Positions 8,575 through 17,873 are shown, counted from the first letter of the stretch. The stretch: DNA of 64,000 nt from JAIVGV01 sp036389335 (GCA_036389335.1 DASVQC010000021.1:1-64000); one strand, 5' to 3'. Notes: generated by a model from the sequence alone, not told the origin. Made by a program: numbers and translations.

Positions 8575-8816
8575 CGCGCCCGACTCTGTTCGGTGATTGG
8601 TTTAAGACCGGCGTGCTCGCTTTAATAATTCGGAAGGCAGATGATAACCCAAACGCCGCGCGTTTGTCGCCTGCGCGCTTGCCGCGGCCCGCGCCTTTCT
8701 GGTATCAAACTCAGAAGTTATTCGACGGAGACTCTTCCCGCGCGGGCGCGCGGCACGCCCCGCCCGCGGGGCTCTCTCGGTAATCAACCCGACCGATCAA
8801 AGGAAGCGGACTGCGA

Positions 8817-9863
8817 ATGGCAAAGCGTGCTTTAATCACGGGCATCACGGGTCAGGACGGCTCTTTCCTGACGGAGCTGCTCCTCGCCAAGGGCTACGAG
8901 GTGTTCGGCATCGTCCGCCGCTCCTCCTCCTTCAACACCGACCGCATCGATCACCTCTACCAAGACCCGCACGAAGAGGGCGCGCGCCTACGCATGTTCT
9001 ACGGCGACCTGAACGACTCCAGCTCCCTGAACACGATCCTGCGCAACGCCGAGCCCGACGAGGTCTACAACCTCGGCGCGCAGTCGCACGTGCGCGTCAG
9101 CTTCGACATCCCCGAATACACGGGCGACGTGACGGGGCTCGGCACCGTCCGCCTGCTCGAAGCCATCCGCGAGGTGGGCATCAAGCCGAAGTTCTACCAG
9201 GCGTCGTCCTCGGAGCTGTACGGCAAGGTCTTCGAGACGCCGCAGACCGAGCGCACGCCCTTCCACCCGCGCTCCCCCTACGCCTGCGCCAAGGCTTACG
9301 CCTACTGGATCACGGTCAACTACCGCGAGTCCTACGACATGTTCGCCTGCAACGGCATACTTTTTAACCACGAATCAGAACGCCGCGGCGAGACCTTCGT
9401 GACGCGCAAGATCACGCGCGCCGCGACGCGCATCAAGCTGGGCCTCCAGAAGAAGCTCTACATGGGCAACCTCGACGCGCGCCGCGATTGGGGCTACGCC
9501 AGAGACTACGTCGAGGCGATGTGGCTGATGATGCAGGCCGAGGTGGCCGACGACTTCGTCGTCGCCACCGGCGAGACGCACTCGGTCAGGGAGTTTTTGG
9601 AAGAGTCGTTCGGCCACCTCGACCTCGACTGGGAGGAGTACGTCGAGATCGATCCGCGCTACAACCGCCCGGCGGAGGTCGATCTCCTCCTCGGCGACTC
9701 GACGAAGGCGCGCACCGTCCTCGGCTGGGAGCCGAAGGTCACGTTCAAGCAGCTCGTCCGCATCATGATCGATCACGACCTCAAGCTCGCCGAGCGCGAG
9801 AAGCTGACCGCCGAGCACGGCGGGCAGTCGCGCCTCGTCGAGGCCCGCTGGAGCGCGAACTAG
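8817..9863 (+). CDS. gmd: GDP-mannose 4,6-dehydratase
   Basis: A 348-residue protein starting MAKRALITGITGQDGSFLTE, the Gmd signature. It has YNLGAQSHVRVSFDIPEYT, the catalytic S-S-E at 131-133 in QASSSELYG, Y155 and K159 in SPYACAK, ILFNHESERRGETFVTRK and MGNLDARRDWGYARDYVEAM. It makes GDP-4-keto-6-deoxymannose from GDP-mannose, the precursor for GDP-L-fucose, GDP-rhamnose or GDP-perosamine. An AAGGAAG ribosome site lies about 13 bases upstream. The gene stands alone on the plus strand and is followed by a strong terminator. Confidence 0.95.
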   Translation: MAKRALITGITGQDGSFLTELLLAKGYEVFGIVRRSSSFNTDRIDHLYQDPHEEGARLRMFYGDLNDSSSLNTILRNAEPDEVYNLGAQSHVRVSFDIPEYTGDVTGLGTVRLLEAIREVGIKPKFYQASSSELYGKVFETPQTERTPFHPRSPYACAKAYAYWITVNYRESYDMFACNGILFNHESERRGETFVTRKITRAATRIKLGLQKKLYMGNLDARRDWGYARDYVEAMWLMMQAEVADDFVVATGETHSVREFLEESFGHLDLDWEEYVEIDPRYNRPAEVDLLLGDSTKARTVLGWEPKVTFKQLVRIMIDHDLKLAEREKLTAEHGGQSRLVEARWSAN

Positions 9864-9889
9864 AGAGTCCCGACCTTCCGACGCCGGTT

Positions 9890-9930
9890 GACGCCGCCCC
9901 GCGAGATCGCGGGGCGGCGTCAAAATTTTT
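9890..9930 (+). terminator. Rho-independent terminator of gmd
   Basis: GACGCCGCCCCGCGA at 9890 pairs perfectly with TCGCGGGGCGGCGTC ending at 9921, and AAAATTTTT follows. It separates gmd from the convergent aminotransferase gene. Confidence 0.85.
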
Positions 9931-9932
9931 GT

Positions 9933-9955
9933 GGGGCGGGGACGGGCCCCGCCCC
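9933..9955. repeat. 23-bp GC hairpin, copy 1
   Basis: GGGGCGGGG, the loop ACGGG, then CCCCGCCCC. The exact reverse complement occurs at 30759-30781 after a glycosyltransferase gene, so this is a recurring intergenic hairpin. Confidence 0.75.
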
Positions 9956-9982
9956 GAGCGGTCTCGCCGCAACTTTATATGT

Positions 9983-11122
9983 TTACCGGAAGAAGCTCTG
10001 CACGGCATCGACGACGTACCGCTGCTGCCCTTCGGTCAGCTCCGGGTAGACGGGCAGCGCGAGCGTCTCGCGCGCGGCGCGCTCGGCTTCGGGGAAGTCG
10101 CCCTCGCGGTAGCCGAGGTAGCGGAAGCACTCCTGCAAGTGCAGCGGCACGGGGTAGTAGACTTCCGTGCCGACGCCCTCGCGCCGCAGATGTTCGACGA
10201 GCGCGTCGCGCCCGCCGCCGCGGACGCGCACGACGAACTGGTTGTAGATGTGGCGCGCGCCCTCGCGCTCGAAGGGCAGGCCGACCTCTTCGAGCAGGCC
10301 CGCGTCGGCGAACAGCTCGCGGTAGCGCGCGGCGTTCAGAGCGCGCGCGTCCGACCACGAGTCGAGGCGCGGCAGCTTGACGCGCAGCACCGCCGCCTGC
10401 AGCGTGTCGAGCCGCGAGTTGAACCCGATCTCACGGTGGTGGTACTTCGACGACTCGCCGTGGACGCGCAGGGAGCGCAGCCGCGCGGCCAACGCGTCGT
10501 CGTTCGTCAGGAGCATCCCGCCGTCGCCCGCGCCGCCCAAGTTTTTCGTCGGGTAAAAACTGAGACAGCCGATCCCGCTCATCGCGCCCGCGCCGCGCCC
10601 GCGATCCCGTGCGCCGATGGCCTGCGCCGCGTCTTCGACGACGGCGACGCCGTGCCGCGAGGCGAGCGCGTTTATCGCGTCCATCTCCGCGCACTGGCCG
10701 TAGAGGTGGACGGGCATCAGGGCGCGCGTGCGCTCGGTGAGCGCGGCCCCGATCTTCTCCGGGTCGATGTTGTACGAGCGCGGCTCGATGTCCACGAAGA
10801 CGGGGCGCGCGCCGAGGCGCGCGATAGATCCGGCGGTGGCGAAGAAGGAGTAGGGCGTCGTGACGACCTCGTCGCCCGCGCGCACGTCGAGGGCCATCAG
10901 CGCGAGCAGCAGCGCGTCCGATCCGGAGGCGCAGCCGACGGCGTGGCGCGCGCCCGCGTAGGACGCGACCTCCGCTTCGAGCGCGCCGACGTCGGCACCG
11001 AGCACGAACCCCTGCGATTCGAGCACCCGCCCGACCGACGCCAGCACCTCTTCGCGCAGCGTCTCGTACTGCGCGCGCAGGTCGAGCAGCGGGACTCTCA
11101 TCGTCGCGGGAGGCTTGCTCAC
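9983..11122 (-). CDS. DegT/DnrJ/EryC1/StrS aminotransferase, WbpE-like
   Basis: A 379-residue PLP enzyme of the sugar aminotransferase family. It has VPLLDLRAQYETLREEV, GCASGSDALLLALMAL, PVHLYGQCAEMDAI, VVEDAAQAIGA, and the PLP lysine in SFYPTKNLGGAGDGG. It follows a Gfo/Idh/MocA oxidoreductase and a hexapeptide acyltransferase, the order of the wbpB-wbpD-wbpE type set that converts UDP-GlcNAcA to UDP-2,3-diacetamido sugars. The C6 dehydrogenase WbpA is not in the window. Met8 (11101) is an alternative start nearer the conserved beginning. Confidence 0.85.
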   Translation of the reverse strand: MSKPPATMRVPLLDLRAQYETLREEVLASVGRVLESQGFVLGADVGALEAEVASYAGARHAVGCASGSDALLLALMALDVRAGDEVVTTPYSFFATAGSIARLGARPVFVDIEPRSYNIDPEKIGAALTERTRALMPVHLYGQCAEMDAINALASRHGVAVVEDAAQAIGARDRGRGAGAMSGIGCLSFYPTKNLGGAGDGGMLLTNDDALAARLRSLRVHGESSKYHHREIGFNSRLDTLQAAVLRVKLPRLDSWSDARALNAARYRELFADAGLLEEVGLPFEREGARHIYNQFVVRVRGGGRDALVEHLRREGVGTEVYYPVPLHLQECFRYLGYREGDFPEAERAARETLALPVYPELTEGQQRYVVDAVQSFFR

Positions 11123-11135
11123 GGTTTTTACGGTT

Positions 11136-12170
11136 TTACAGATCGACGAGCTGGCCGCCGCGGCTGATCGACGTTTGCGCGGCCTCCAGGAGGCGCACGA
11201 CGCGCAGGCCCGCCGCCCCGTCCGTCAGCGGCGCGCGCCGCTCCGCGATGGCCGCGAGGAACTCGGCGCAGACGTGCGTGAGCGCCTCCGTGCCGTCGAG
11301 CTTCGGCACCCACACGTCGCCCGTGCGGTAGCTGACGAGCGTGCGGTAGGCGGCCTCCTTCTCGTCCACGCCCGGCGCGCCGCCCTCGCCGTTCGTCGTC
11401 GTCACGCCCTTGTCGTAAACCCTCACCTTCTCGATGGGCTCGATGTCGTCGTAGACGATCATCTTCCGGCTGCCCGCGATGAGCGTGCGGCGGATTTTGA
11501 CGGGCGCGAGCCAGTTGAAGTGGAAGTGCGCGATGAAGTCGTCGGGGAAGCGCAGCATGACGTAGGCGATGTTCTCGATGCCGGGCTTGATGTGGCAACT
11601 GCCCGTGGCCGTCACGCCCGACGGGCGGCGGTCGAGCAGAAAATCCATGATCGCGAGATCGTGGGGCGCGAGGTCCCAGACGACGTTGATGTCGTCCTGA
11701 AAGAGGCCGAGGTTGATGCGCGTCGAGTCGAAGTAGAGGAGGTCGCCCAGCCCGCCGCCCGCGACGATCTCTTTGATCTTGCGCACCGCGCCCGTGTAGA
11801 TGAAGGTGTGATCGACCATCAGCGTCAGGCCGGACTGCTCGGCCAGCTCGATCAGCTCCTCGGCCTCGCGCGAAGAGCTGGTGAAGGGCTTTTCGACGAG
11901 GACGTGCTTGCCGGCCCGGAGGGCTTCGCGCGCGAAGCGGTGGTGCGTGGCGACGGGCGTGGCGATGACGACGGCGTCTAAGCGCGGGTCTTCGACGAGG
12001 CGGCGGTAGTCGAGCGCGGCCTCCGCCGCGGGGTAGCGCCGCCCCATCGCTTCGAGGCGGCGCGCGTCCACGTCGCACAGCCACGCGAGCCGCGCCGACT
12101 CGTTCTCGGCGAAGTTGCGCAGCAGGTTCGGCCCCCAGTAGCCGCAGCCGATGACGCCGACAGTGATCAT
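11136..12170 (-). CDS. Gfo/Idh/MocA-family NAD-dependent sugar oxidoreductase, WbpB/WlbA-like
   Basis: A 344-residue protein. The Rossmann start is VGVIGCGYWGPNLLRNFAEN, followed by VVIATPVATHHRFAREAL and the catalytic Lys in GKHVLVEKPFTSSSREAEEL. VWDLAPHDLAIMDFLL has the conserved H of the WlbA branch. It would oxidise the 3-hydroxyl of a UDP-N-acetylglucosaminuronate so that the neighbouring DegT enzyme can aminate it. Only 13 bases separate it from the aminotransferase gene, so the two are probably co-transcribed. Confidence 0.85.
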   Translation of the reverse strand: MITVGVIGCGYWGPNLLRNFAENESARLAWLCDVDARRLEAMGRRYPAAEAALDYRRLVEDPRLDAVVIATPVATHHRFAREALRAGKHVLVEKPFTSSSREAEELIELAEQSGLTLMVDHTFIYTGAVRKIKEIVAGGGLGDLLYFDSTRINLGLFQDDINVVWDLAPHDLAIMDFLLDRRPSGVTATGSCHIKPGIENIAYVMLRFPDDFIAHFHFNWLAPVKIRRTLIAGSRKMIVYDDIEPIEKVRVYDKGVTTTNGEGGAPGVDEKEAAYRTLVSYRTGDVWVPKLDGTEALTHVCAEFLAAIAERRAPLTDGAAGLRVVRLLEAAQTSISRGGQLVDL

Positions 12171-12189
12171 TTACGAGCGACGGGCGAAA

Positions 12190-12316
12190 AGACGTAAACC
12201 GTAAACCGTGACGGGTGACAAGAAGAAGAAGAAGAAGACTGTGACGGGTCGATGGTGCAGGTGACAGGTAAATCCGATTCCCTTACCCGTCACCCGTCAC
12301 GGTTCACTTGTCACGG
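12190..12316. repeat. Heptamer-built inverted repeat (GTAAACC/GTGACGG units)
   Basis: GTAAACC-GTAAACC-GTGACGG-GTGACA at 12194-12220 faces CCCGTCA-CCCGTCA-CGGTTCA-CTTGTCA at 12286-12316. An AAG/AGA microsatellite (about 12219-12238) lies between. The right side runs into the stop of the acyltransferase gene. Confidence 0.7.
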
Positions 12317-12789
12317 CTTTTGATGACGCGCGCGGGGTTGCCGGCGACGGTCGCGCCGGGGGGCACGTCTCTGGTGACGACCGCGCCCGCGCCGACGGTC
12401 GCGCCCGCGCCGATGGAGACGCCGCCGAGGATGGTCGCGCCCGTGCCGATGGAGGCGCCGCGCCCGACGAGCGTGCGCTGCAGCGTCCAGTCCGAGGCGG
12501 TCTGGAGCGTGCCGTCGGCGTTGGCCGCGCACGGGTACTTGTCGTTGATGAAGTTGACGCCGTGGCCGATGAAGACCCCGTCCTCGACGCGGACGCCCTC
12601 GCAGACGAAGGAGTGGCTCGACACCTTGCAGTTGCGCCCGATGCTCGCGCCGCGCTGAATCTCGACGTAGGAGCCGATCCGCGTGCCGTCGCCGATCTCG
12701 CAGCCGTAGAGGTTGACGAAGTGGAAGACCTCGACGTCGCGCCCGAAGGCCACGTCGGGCGCGATGACGCAAAACTCGCCGCGGCGCAT
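12304..12789 (-). CDS. Hexapeptide N/O-acetyltransferase, WbpD-like
   Basis: A 161-residue left-handed beta-helix protein: CVIAPDVAFGRDVEVFHFVN, YGCEIGDGTRIGSYVEIQRG, ASIGRNCKVSSHSFVCEGV and AGAVVTRDVPPGATVAGNPA. The ATG shares one base with the stop of the BY-kinase gene (TGATG), so the pair is translationally coupled. A reading in this frame extends upstream but is a shadow of the kinase gene. Size and context fit the WbpD 3-N-acetyltransferase of the UDP-2,3-diacetamido pathway; a QdtC-like role in the dTDP-3-amino sugar pathway is the alternative. Confidence 0.85.
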   Translation of the reverse strand: MRRGEFCVIAPDVAFGRDVEVFHFVNLYGCEIGDGTRIGSYVEIQRGASIGRNCKVSSHSFVCEGVRVEDGVFIGHGVNFINDKYPCAANADGTLQTASDWTLQRTLVGRGASIGTGATILGGVSIGAGATVGAGAVVTRDVPPGATVAGNPARVIKSRDK

Positions 12790-15194
12790 CAGCCGGCCCT
12801 GCCCGCCACGCCCGCCTCCGCCTCCTCGCCCGCCTCCTCGTCCTCGGGGCCCGCGTAGTAGTTCGAGTAGTAGCCGGAGTAGTAGTAGTCGGGCGCGTCG
12901 AGCCGCACGTTGTTCAGGACGACGCCGAAGATGTTGGCGCCGACGTCGACGAGCTGCTGCTTGGCGCGGCGCACCACGCCGCGCGACGAGCGGCCCCCGT
13001 GGACGACGAGCATCACGCCGTCGACGAGCGTCGAGAGGATCGAGGCGTCGGTGAACGAGATGGCCGGGGGCGAGTCGATGACGATGTGCGTGAAGCGCTC
13101 GGAGAGCGCCGTCAGCAGCCGCCGCATCTCGGTCGAGCCGAGCAGCTCGGCTGGGTTGGGCGGGATGGGCCCCGAGGTCAGCACCTTCAGGTTCGCCAGC
13201 TTGTCGTAGGTCTGGACGAGCGTGTCGAGGTTGCGCTCGCCCGACAGGTAGTTGGTCAGGCCGCGCGCGTTCGAGACGCCGAAGTTGGCGTGGACGCGCG
13301 GGCGGCGCAGATCGCAATCGACGATGAGCACGTCCGCGCCCGTCTGCGCCAGCATGATCGCCGTGTTGATGGCGGTCGTCGTCTTGCCCTCCGAGGGCTG
13401 GCTCGACGTGACGAGGATCGTCTTCGGCGGCTGGCCGGCGGAGGAGAGCAGGAGCGAGGTGCGCAGGTGGCGGTAGGCTTCGGCGCTCGGCGAGCGCACG
13501 TCGGAGGTGAGCGCGAGCGCCGTCATCGGGTCGCCCTCGGTCGAGGGGGCGGGGGTGCGGCGCGCGCCGATCAGGCGCGTCCGCTCGCTGCGGCTCGCCG
13601 GGATGAGGGCGAGCGACGGCAGGTGGAGGTAGCGATCCACGTCCTCCACGCTCTTGAGCGTGTCGTCGAGGTAGTCGAGCAGGAAGGCGAGGCCGACGCC
13701 GACGCCGAGCGAGAGCAGGAAGGCGAGGACGACGGCGCGCGTGCGCTGCGGGCCGACGGGCTCGCGCGGCAGGCGCGCGTAGTTCGTCACGGTGACGTTG
13801 TTCTGCCGCGTGCCCGCGGCGTTGTTCTCAAGCTCGCGCTGGCGCTGGCGCAGCGTGTCGTACTCCTGCTGGTTCGTCTCCAGCTCGCGCTTGAGCACGC
13901 TCAGTTGGATCTGCGCGCGGTTCTGCTCGTTCGTCTGCCCGCTCTGGAGGTTGTAGGCGCTGCGCAAGCTGTCCTCGCGCGCCTTGGCCGACTCGTAGCG
14001 CGTCTTCATGGCGGAGACCACCTCCGCCGGGGCTTTCTGGAGCGCCTCTTCGAGCGGCTTGATCTGCGCGTCGAGTTTCTTGACGGCGGGCCACGCCTCC
14101 GTGTAGGTCTGCAGCATCTCGGCGCGCTTGAGTTTCAGATCGTCGAGCTGCTTGCGCACCTCCTGCGCGTGCTTGTCCGCCTGCACCTCCGGGATGCTCC
14201 ACGGATCGGGCGACGCGAGGGCGGCCCGGTAGATCGCCTCCTTGTCCTTGCGATCATTCTCGGCGGTCAGGAGCTGCTCGCTGAGCATCGTCTGCCGCTT
14301 GGCCGGGAGGTTGTCGCCCATGCCGTCGACGGGGAGGTTCTTCGACTGGAGGAAGTTGACGCGCTGCTCCTCCTCGTCGTGGATCAGCTTCTGCAAGTCG
14401 GCGACCCTCTTGCCGAGCTGTTCGAGGTTGGCGGTCGTGCTCGAATTCTCGCGGTCGTAGTTGTTGTAGATGAAGGTATCGGCGAGCGTGTTGACGATCT
14501 GGCGCGCCAGCTCCGGGTTCGTGTGGCGGTAGTGGAGCGTGACGAGGTTGGTGCCGACGACGGGCTCGACCGTCAGGTTCGCGGCGAGCATCAGCTCGTA
14601 GGGCTCCAGCTTGTCGAGCTCTTCGGGCGACATCTTGTTGTCCGTCACGTCGTCGATGCGCACGACGGGCAGCCCGCCGGGCGCGGACTCGCTCTGCGGC
14701 GGCGGCTTCTTCTCGCCCCCGAAGATGCGCTTCAGGGAGGCGACGAAGCCGGCCTGCGCCTGCCCGCCGAAGAAGGACGGGTTGTTCTGCAAGTCGAGCG
14801 TGCGGATGACCTGCCGCGCGAGCGTCGGGTTCTCCAGCAGGCGGAGCTGCGTGTTGATGTAGGCCGGGTCGGTCGTCCTGCCGGTGTTGATGATGACGGC
14901 GTCCTTGCCGCGGCTGAGCACGCTGTCGCGCTTCGGCTCGATCTGGATGGTCGTCGCCGCGTCGTAGATCGACGGCGTGCGGTACATGTGGATGGTGACG
15001 AGCGAGGTGACGACGAGCACGAGGCTCAGGATGAGCCACTTGCGCTTGAGCACGACGTTGAGGTACTCGCGCAGGTGCGCGGGCTCGGTCAGCGACGACG
15101 AGCCGTAGGACTTCGGCTGCGAGAGGTCGCTCAGCGGGCGGTCGATCCCGCGCTCGACCGGGAGCGACGGGAGTAAACGGTTATCTTGTGACAT
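12789..15194 (-). CDS. Polysaccharide chain-length regulator fused to bacterial tyrosine kinase (Wzc/BY-kinase type)
   Basis: An 801-residue protein. The N-terminal Wzz domain has a first membrane helix (KWLILSLVLVVTSLVTI, about 53-69), a long periplasmic coiled-coil region and a second helix (AVVLAFLLSLGVGVGLAFLL). The cytoplasmic kinase has Walker A SSQPSEGKTTTA near 597-608, Walker A' VLIVDCDLRRPR, Walker B HIVIDSPP, and a C-terminal tyrosine cluster around 769-780 (DYYYSGYYSNYY) for autophosphorylation. Such proteins set chain length and export of capsule or exopolysaccharide. An acidic Glu/Ala-rich tail follows the tyrosines. It leads the downstream minus-strand genes. Confidence 0.93.
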   Translation of the reverse strand: MSQDNRLLPSLPVERGIDRPLSDLSQPKSYGSSSLTEPAHLREYLNVVLKRKWLILSLVLVVTSLVTIHMYRTPSIYDAATTIQIEPKRDSVLSRGKDAVIINTGRTTDPAYINTQLRLLENPTLARQVIRTLDLQNNPSFFGGQAQAGFVASLKRIFGGEKKPPPQSESAPGGLPVVRIDDVTDNKMSPEELDKLEPYELMLAANLTVEPVVGTNLVTLHYRHTNPELARQIVNTLADTFIYNNYDRENSSTTANLEQLGKRVADLQKLIHDEEEQRVNFLQSKNLPVDGMGDNLPAKRQTMLSEQLLTAENDRKDKEAIYRAALASPDPWSIPEVQADKHAQEVRKQLDDLKLKRAEMLQTYTEAWPAVKKLDAQIKPLEEALQKAPAEVVSAMKTRYESAKAREDSLRSAYNLQSGQTNEQNRAQIQLSVLKRELETNQQEYDTLRQRQRELENNAAGTRQNNVTVTNYARLPREPVGPQRTRAVVLAFLLSLGVGVGLAFLLDYLDDTLKSVEDVDRYLHLPSLALIPASRSERTRLIGARRTPAPSTEGDPMTALALTSDVRSPSAEAYRHLRTSLLLSSAGQPPKTILVTSSQPSEGKTTTAINTAIMLAQTGADVLIVDCDLRRPRVHANFGVSNARGLTNYLSGERNLDTLVQTYDKLANLKVLTSGPIPPNPAELLGSTEMRRLLTALSERFTHIVIDSPPAISFTDASILSTLVDGVMLVVHGGRSSRGVVRRAKQQLVDVGANIFGVVLNNVRLDAPDYYYSGYYSNYYAGPEDEEAGEEAEAGVAGRAG

Positions 15195-15343
15195 CTCTAT
15201 TTATTTAAACCTTAAATCAGGAACGCCGAAGACTACCTCCAACGAAGGCAAACATAATATCAGAGACGCGCGCTGAGGCAAGCGACGGGCGCGCGGTTTC
15301 CGCGCGGCGGCGGGCGCCCCGCGCCGACCGCGCCGACCGCCCT

Positions 15344-16198
15344 TCACCCCGCGCCTTCGCCGCGCACGAACTCGCCGAGCGCGTCGCGCCAGTCGCGCAG
15401 GGGCGCGAGCCCCAACGCCTCCGAGACGAGGCAGCGCAGGCGCGAGTTGCGCGGGCGCGGGGCGGGCCTGTCGAGCGAGTCCATCGAGACCGGCGCGAGC
15501 GCCGCCTCGTCGAGCCCCGCGGCCCGCAGCGCGGCGGCGGCGAACTCGTAGAAGCTCGCGCCCTCGCCCGCGTTCACGACGTGATAGACGCCGGGCAGGT
15601 CTAGCCCGGCGAGCAGCCGCAGGCGCGCGGCGAGGTCGCCCGCGTAGGTCGGCGTGCCGTAGGCGTCCGTGATGGCGCTGAGGCGCGCGCCGTCGCGCGC
15701 GAGGGGCACGACGCGGCTCAGGAAGTTGCGACCGCCCGCGCCGAAAATCCAGCCGGAGCGCACGACCGCGCAGCGCGCCGTCGCGGCCTGCGCCCTGCGC
15801 TCGCCTTTGAGCTTGGCCCTGCCGTAGTGGCTCTGCGGCGCGGGGTCGTCGCGCTGCGTGTAGAAGCCCTGCTTGTCGCCGGGGAAGACGTAGTCGGTCG
15901 AGACGGTGACGAAGGTGGCGGCGACGCCGCGGCTCGCCGCGGCTAAAATCCCGACCGCCTTGGAGTTGACCTTGAAGGCGCGCCGCGGGTCGCGCTCGCA
16001 GCCGTCAACGTCGGTCCACGCGGCGCAGTTGATGACGGCCTCCGGCCGCTCGCGCGCGAAGACCTCGGCGACGCGCGCGGCGTCCGTGATGTCGAGGCCC
16101 GCGCGGTCGTGCGCGAACACCTCGTCGCCGCGCGCGCGGCAGTCGAGCGCGACGGCGCGGGCGAGCATCCCGCCCGCGCCCGTGATCAGGACTTTCAT
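15344..16198 (-). CDS. rfbD: dTDP-4-dehydrorhamnose reductase
   Basis: A 284-residue SDR: VLITGAGGMLARAVALDC, VINCAAWTDVDGCERDP, FVTVSTDYVFPGDKQGFYTQ, SHYGRAKLKGE (Y and K of the active site), SGWIFGAGGRNF and DAYGTPTYAGDLA. This is the RmlD pattern for the last step to dTDP-L-rhamnose. Its partner rfbB lies immediately upstream on the same strand. RmlA and RmlC are not visible in the window. Confidence 0.9.
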   Translation of the reverse strand: MKVLITGAGGMLARAVALDCRARGDEVFAHDRAGLDITDAARVAEVFARERPEAVINCAAWTDVDGCERDPRRAFKVNSKAVGILAAASRGVAATFVTVSTDYVFPGDKQGFYTQRDDPAPQSHYGRAKLKGERRAQAATARCAVVRSGWIFGAGGRNFLSRVVPLARDGARLSAITDAYGTPTYAGDLAARLRLLAGLDLPGVYHVVNAGEGASFYEFAAAALRAAGLDEAALAPVSMDSLDRPAPRPRNSRLRCLVSEALGLAPLRDWRDALGEFVRGEGAG

Positions 16199-16227
16199 AG
16201 TGAGTCTGAAATCTGCTCCGGTCGGGG

Positions 16228-16343
16228 AATCTTGCGGTTGCGGGTTGCGGGATCGCGGATGAGAAAGCGTCGGCGTCGTCGCCCTTCTTCAACCCGCATC
16301 CGGCGATCCGAAATCCGCAATCGCAAGATTCCGCACCCCGCGA
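16228..16343. repeat. Inverted repeat with ~7-base periodicity (TTGCGG units)
   Basis: AATCTTGCGGTTGCGGGTTGCGGGATCGCGGAT at 16228-16260 faces ATCCGAAATCCGCAATCGCAAGATT ending near 16330. It is a further member of the short-unit inverted repeats, between rfbB and rfbD. Confidence 0.55.
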
Positions 16344-17357
16344 TCATGCTCCGCCGTACTGCCGCTCGTAGAATTCCCTGTACTCGCCGCCGCGCGCGCG
16401 CGCCAGCCACTCGCCGTTCGCGGCGTACCAGTCGATGGTCTTTTTGAGTCCGCTCTCCCACGTCTCCCGCGGTCGCCACCCCAGCTCGCGCTCGGCGCGC
16501 GACGGGTCGATGGCGTAGCGCCGGTCGTGGCCGGGGCGATCCTTGACGAAGCGCAGGAGCGTCGGCGGCTTGCCGAGCGCGGCGAGGACGGACTCCGCGA
16601 CTTCGAGGTTGCGCCGCTCGTTGCGCGCGCCGACGTTGTAGACCGCCCCGGCGCGCCCGCGCTCGGCGGCGAGCAGGACGGCGCGGCAGTGATCCTCGAC
16701 GTAAATCCAGTCGCGCACGTTTCGCCCGTCGCCGTAGACGGGGATCGGCTCGTCACGCATGGCGTTCGAGAGCATCAGCGGGAGGAACTTCTCCGGGAAC
16801 TGGCGGGGGCCGTAGTTGTTGCCGCAGCGCGTCACCACCACGTCGAGCCCGTGCGTGTGGTGCGCGGCCCGCGCCAGGTGTTCAGCCGCGGCCTTCGACG
16901 CGGAGTAGGGGCTGTTGGGCGCGAACGGCGAGTCTTCGGTGAAGTACGCGTCGTCAGTTTCGGGCAGGCTGCCCATCACCTCGTCGGTCGAGACCTGCAC
17001 GAAGCGGCGCACGCCGCGCGCGCGGGCGGCGTCGAGCAAGACCTGCGTGCCGAGGACGTTCGTGCGCAGGAACTCGTCCGCCGAGTGGATGCTGCGGTCG
17101 ACGTGCGACTCGGCGGCGAAGTTGAAGAGCAGGTCGGTGTCGTCTTCGAGCGCGGCGAGGACGGCGGCGCGGTCGCAGATGTCGCCGCGCACGAAGCGGT
17201 GGCGCGCCGGGTCGAGCCCCACCAAGTTATCGGGGTTGCCGGCGTAGGTGAGCGCGTCGAAGTTCGTGACGCGCGAGGCGGGCAACTCGTCGAGCAGGAG
17301 CCTGACGAAGGCGGAGCCGATGAAGCCCGCGCCGCCCGTGACGAAAATTTTGTGCAT
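16344..17357 (-). CDS. rfbB: dTDP-glucose 4,6-dehydratase
   Basis: A 337-residue SDR: IFVTGGAGFIGSAFVRLL, NFDALTYAGNPDNL, NFAAESHVDRSIHSADEFLR, the catalytic VSTDEVMGSL (T, D, E), SPYSASKAAAEHL (Y, K), RCGNNYGPRQFPEKF and DWIYVEDHCRAV. It makes dTDP-4-keto-6-deoxyglucose, needed both by RfbD next door and by the QdtA/QdtB pair at 25.2-26.7 kb. Confidence 0.95.
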   Translation of the reverse strand: MHKIFVTGGAGFIGSAFVRLLLDELPASRVTNFDALTYAGNPDNLVGLDPARHRFVRGDICDRAAVLAALEDDTDLLFNFAAESHVDRSIHSADEFLRTNVLGTQVLLDAARARGVRRFVQVSTDEVMGSLPETDDAYFTEDSPFAPNSPYSASKAAAEHLARAAHHTHGLDVVVTRCGNNYGPRQFPEKFLPLMLSNAMRDEPIPVYGDGRNVRDWIYVEDHCRAVLLAAERGRAGAVYNVGARNERRNLEVAESVLAALGKPPTLLRFVKDRPGHDRRYAIDPSRAERELGWRPRETWESGLKKTIDWYAANGEWLARARGGEYREFYERQYGGA

Positions 17358-17504
17358 AAGTTCGGGAGTCTGTGGCGAGCCGCGTGGCGGGGCGCGCCGG
17401 CCCGCGTCGTGCGCCGCGGCGGGGTCGTGACTTAAGTTGCGGAGTATAGGTTTCGGCCCGGAAGGTAGTCAAGAAAAGCCGCCGCGCCGGTTATACGGTT
17501 GGGC

Positions 17505-17873
17505 TCAGACGATCCCGGTCATCACGTCGCGCGTATCGGCGACCATGATCCCGGACCCCATCCGCTCGACGTTGAAGTTGAAGTGGACGTTCGTCGTCGT
17601 GGTGGCGGGCGGCACGCTCATCAACTTCTCCATGAACTCGATGGTCACTTTCCCGTCCCCCCCCGTGCCGGTCTCAAGTTGGATCGCCGTGTTGCCGAGC
17701 CCGCAGAAGTTCTGCGACTCGAAGCCCACGTGCCCGGCGACGCGGCAGCAGTTGTAGAAGCTGTCACGGTCGAGCCGCGAGGGCAGCGTCGTCTCCGAGA
17801 TCGCGACCGAAAGCCCGGCTGCCGCCGACTGGCCCGCGAAGGTGTAATTCCGGGCGAGCGCCGGGTCATTCAC
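17505..17873 (-). CDS. Hypothetical protein
   Basis: A 122-residue reading from a GTG at 17873. No family is recognised. Codon choice resembles the neighbouring real genes (C/G in third positions, no rare codons) and the protein has plausible composition with four cysteines (C42, C43, C57 and one partner region near FCGLGN). No good ribosome site is seen before the GTG, and a weak overlapping reading (17870-18163, proline-rich end) precedes it. It might be the remnant of a longer gene. Confidence 0.45.
   Translation of the reverse strand: MNDPALARNYTFAGQSAAAGLSVAISETTLPSRLDRDSFYNCCRVAGHVGFESQNFCGLGNTAIQLETGTGGDGKVTIEFMEKLMSVPPATTTTNVHFNFNVERMGSGIMVADTRDVMTGIV

Noticed and set aside
12999..15176. 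725-codon plus-strand reading opposite the BY-kinase gene
   Set aside because: Antisense shadow; Arg/Asp/Val-rich, no domain, while the kinase has all expected motifs.
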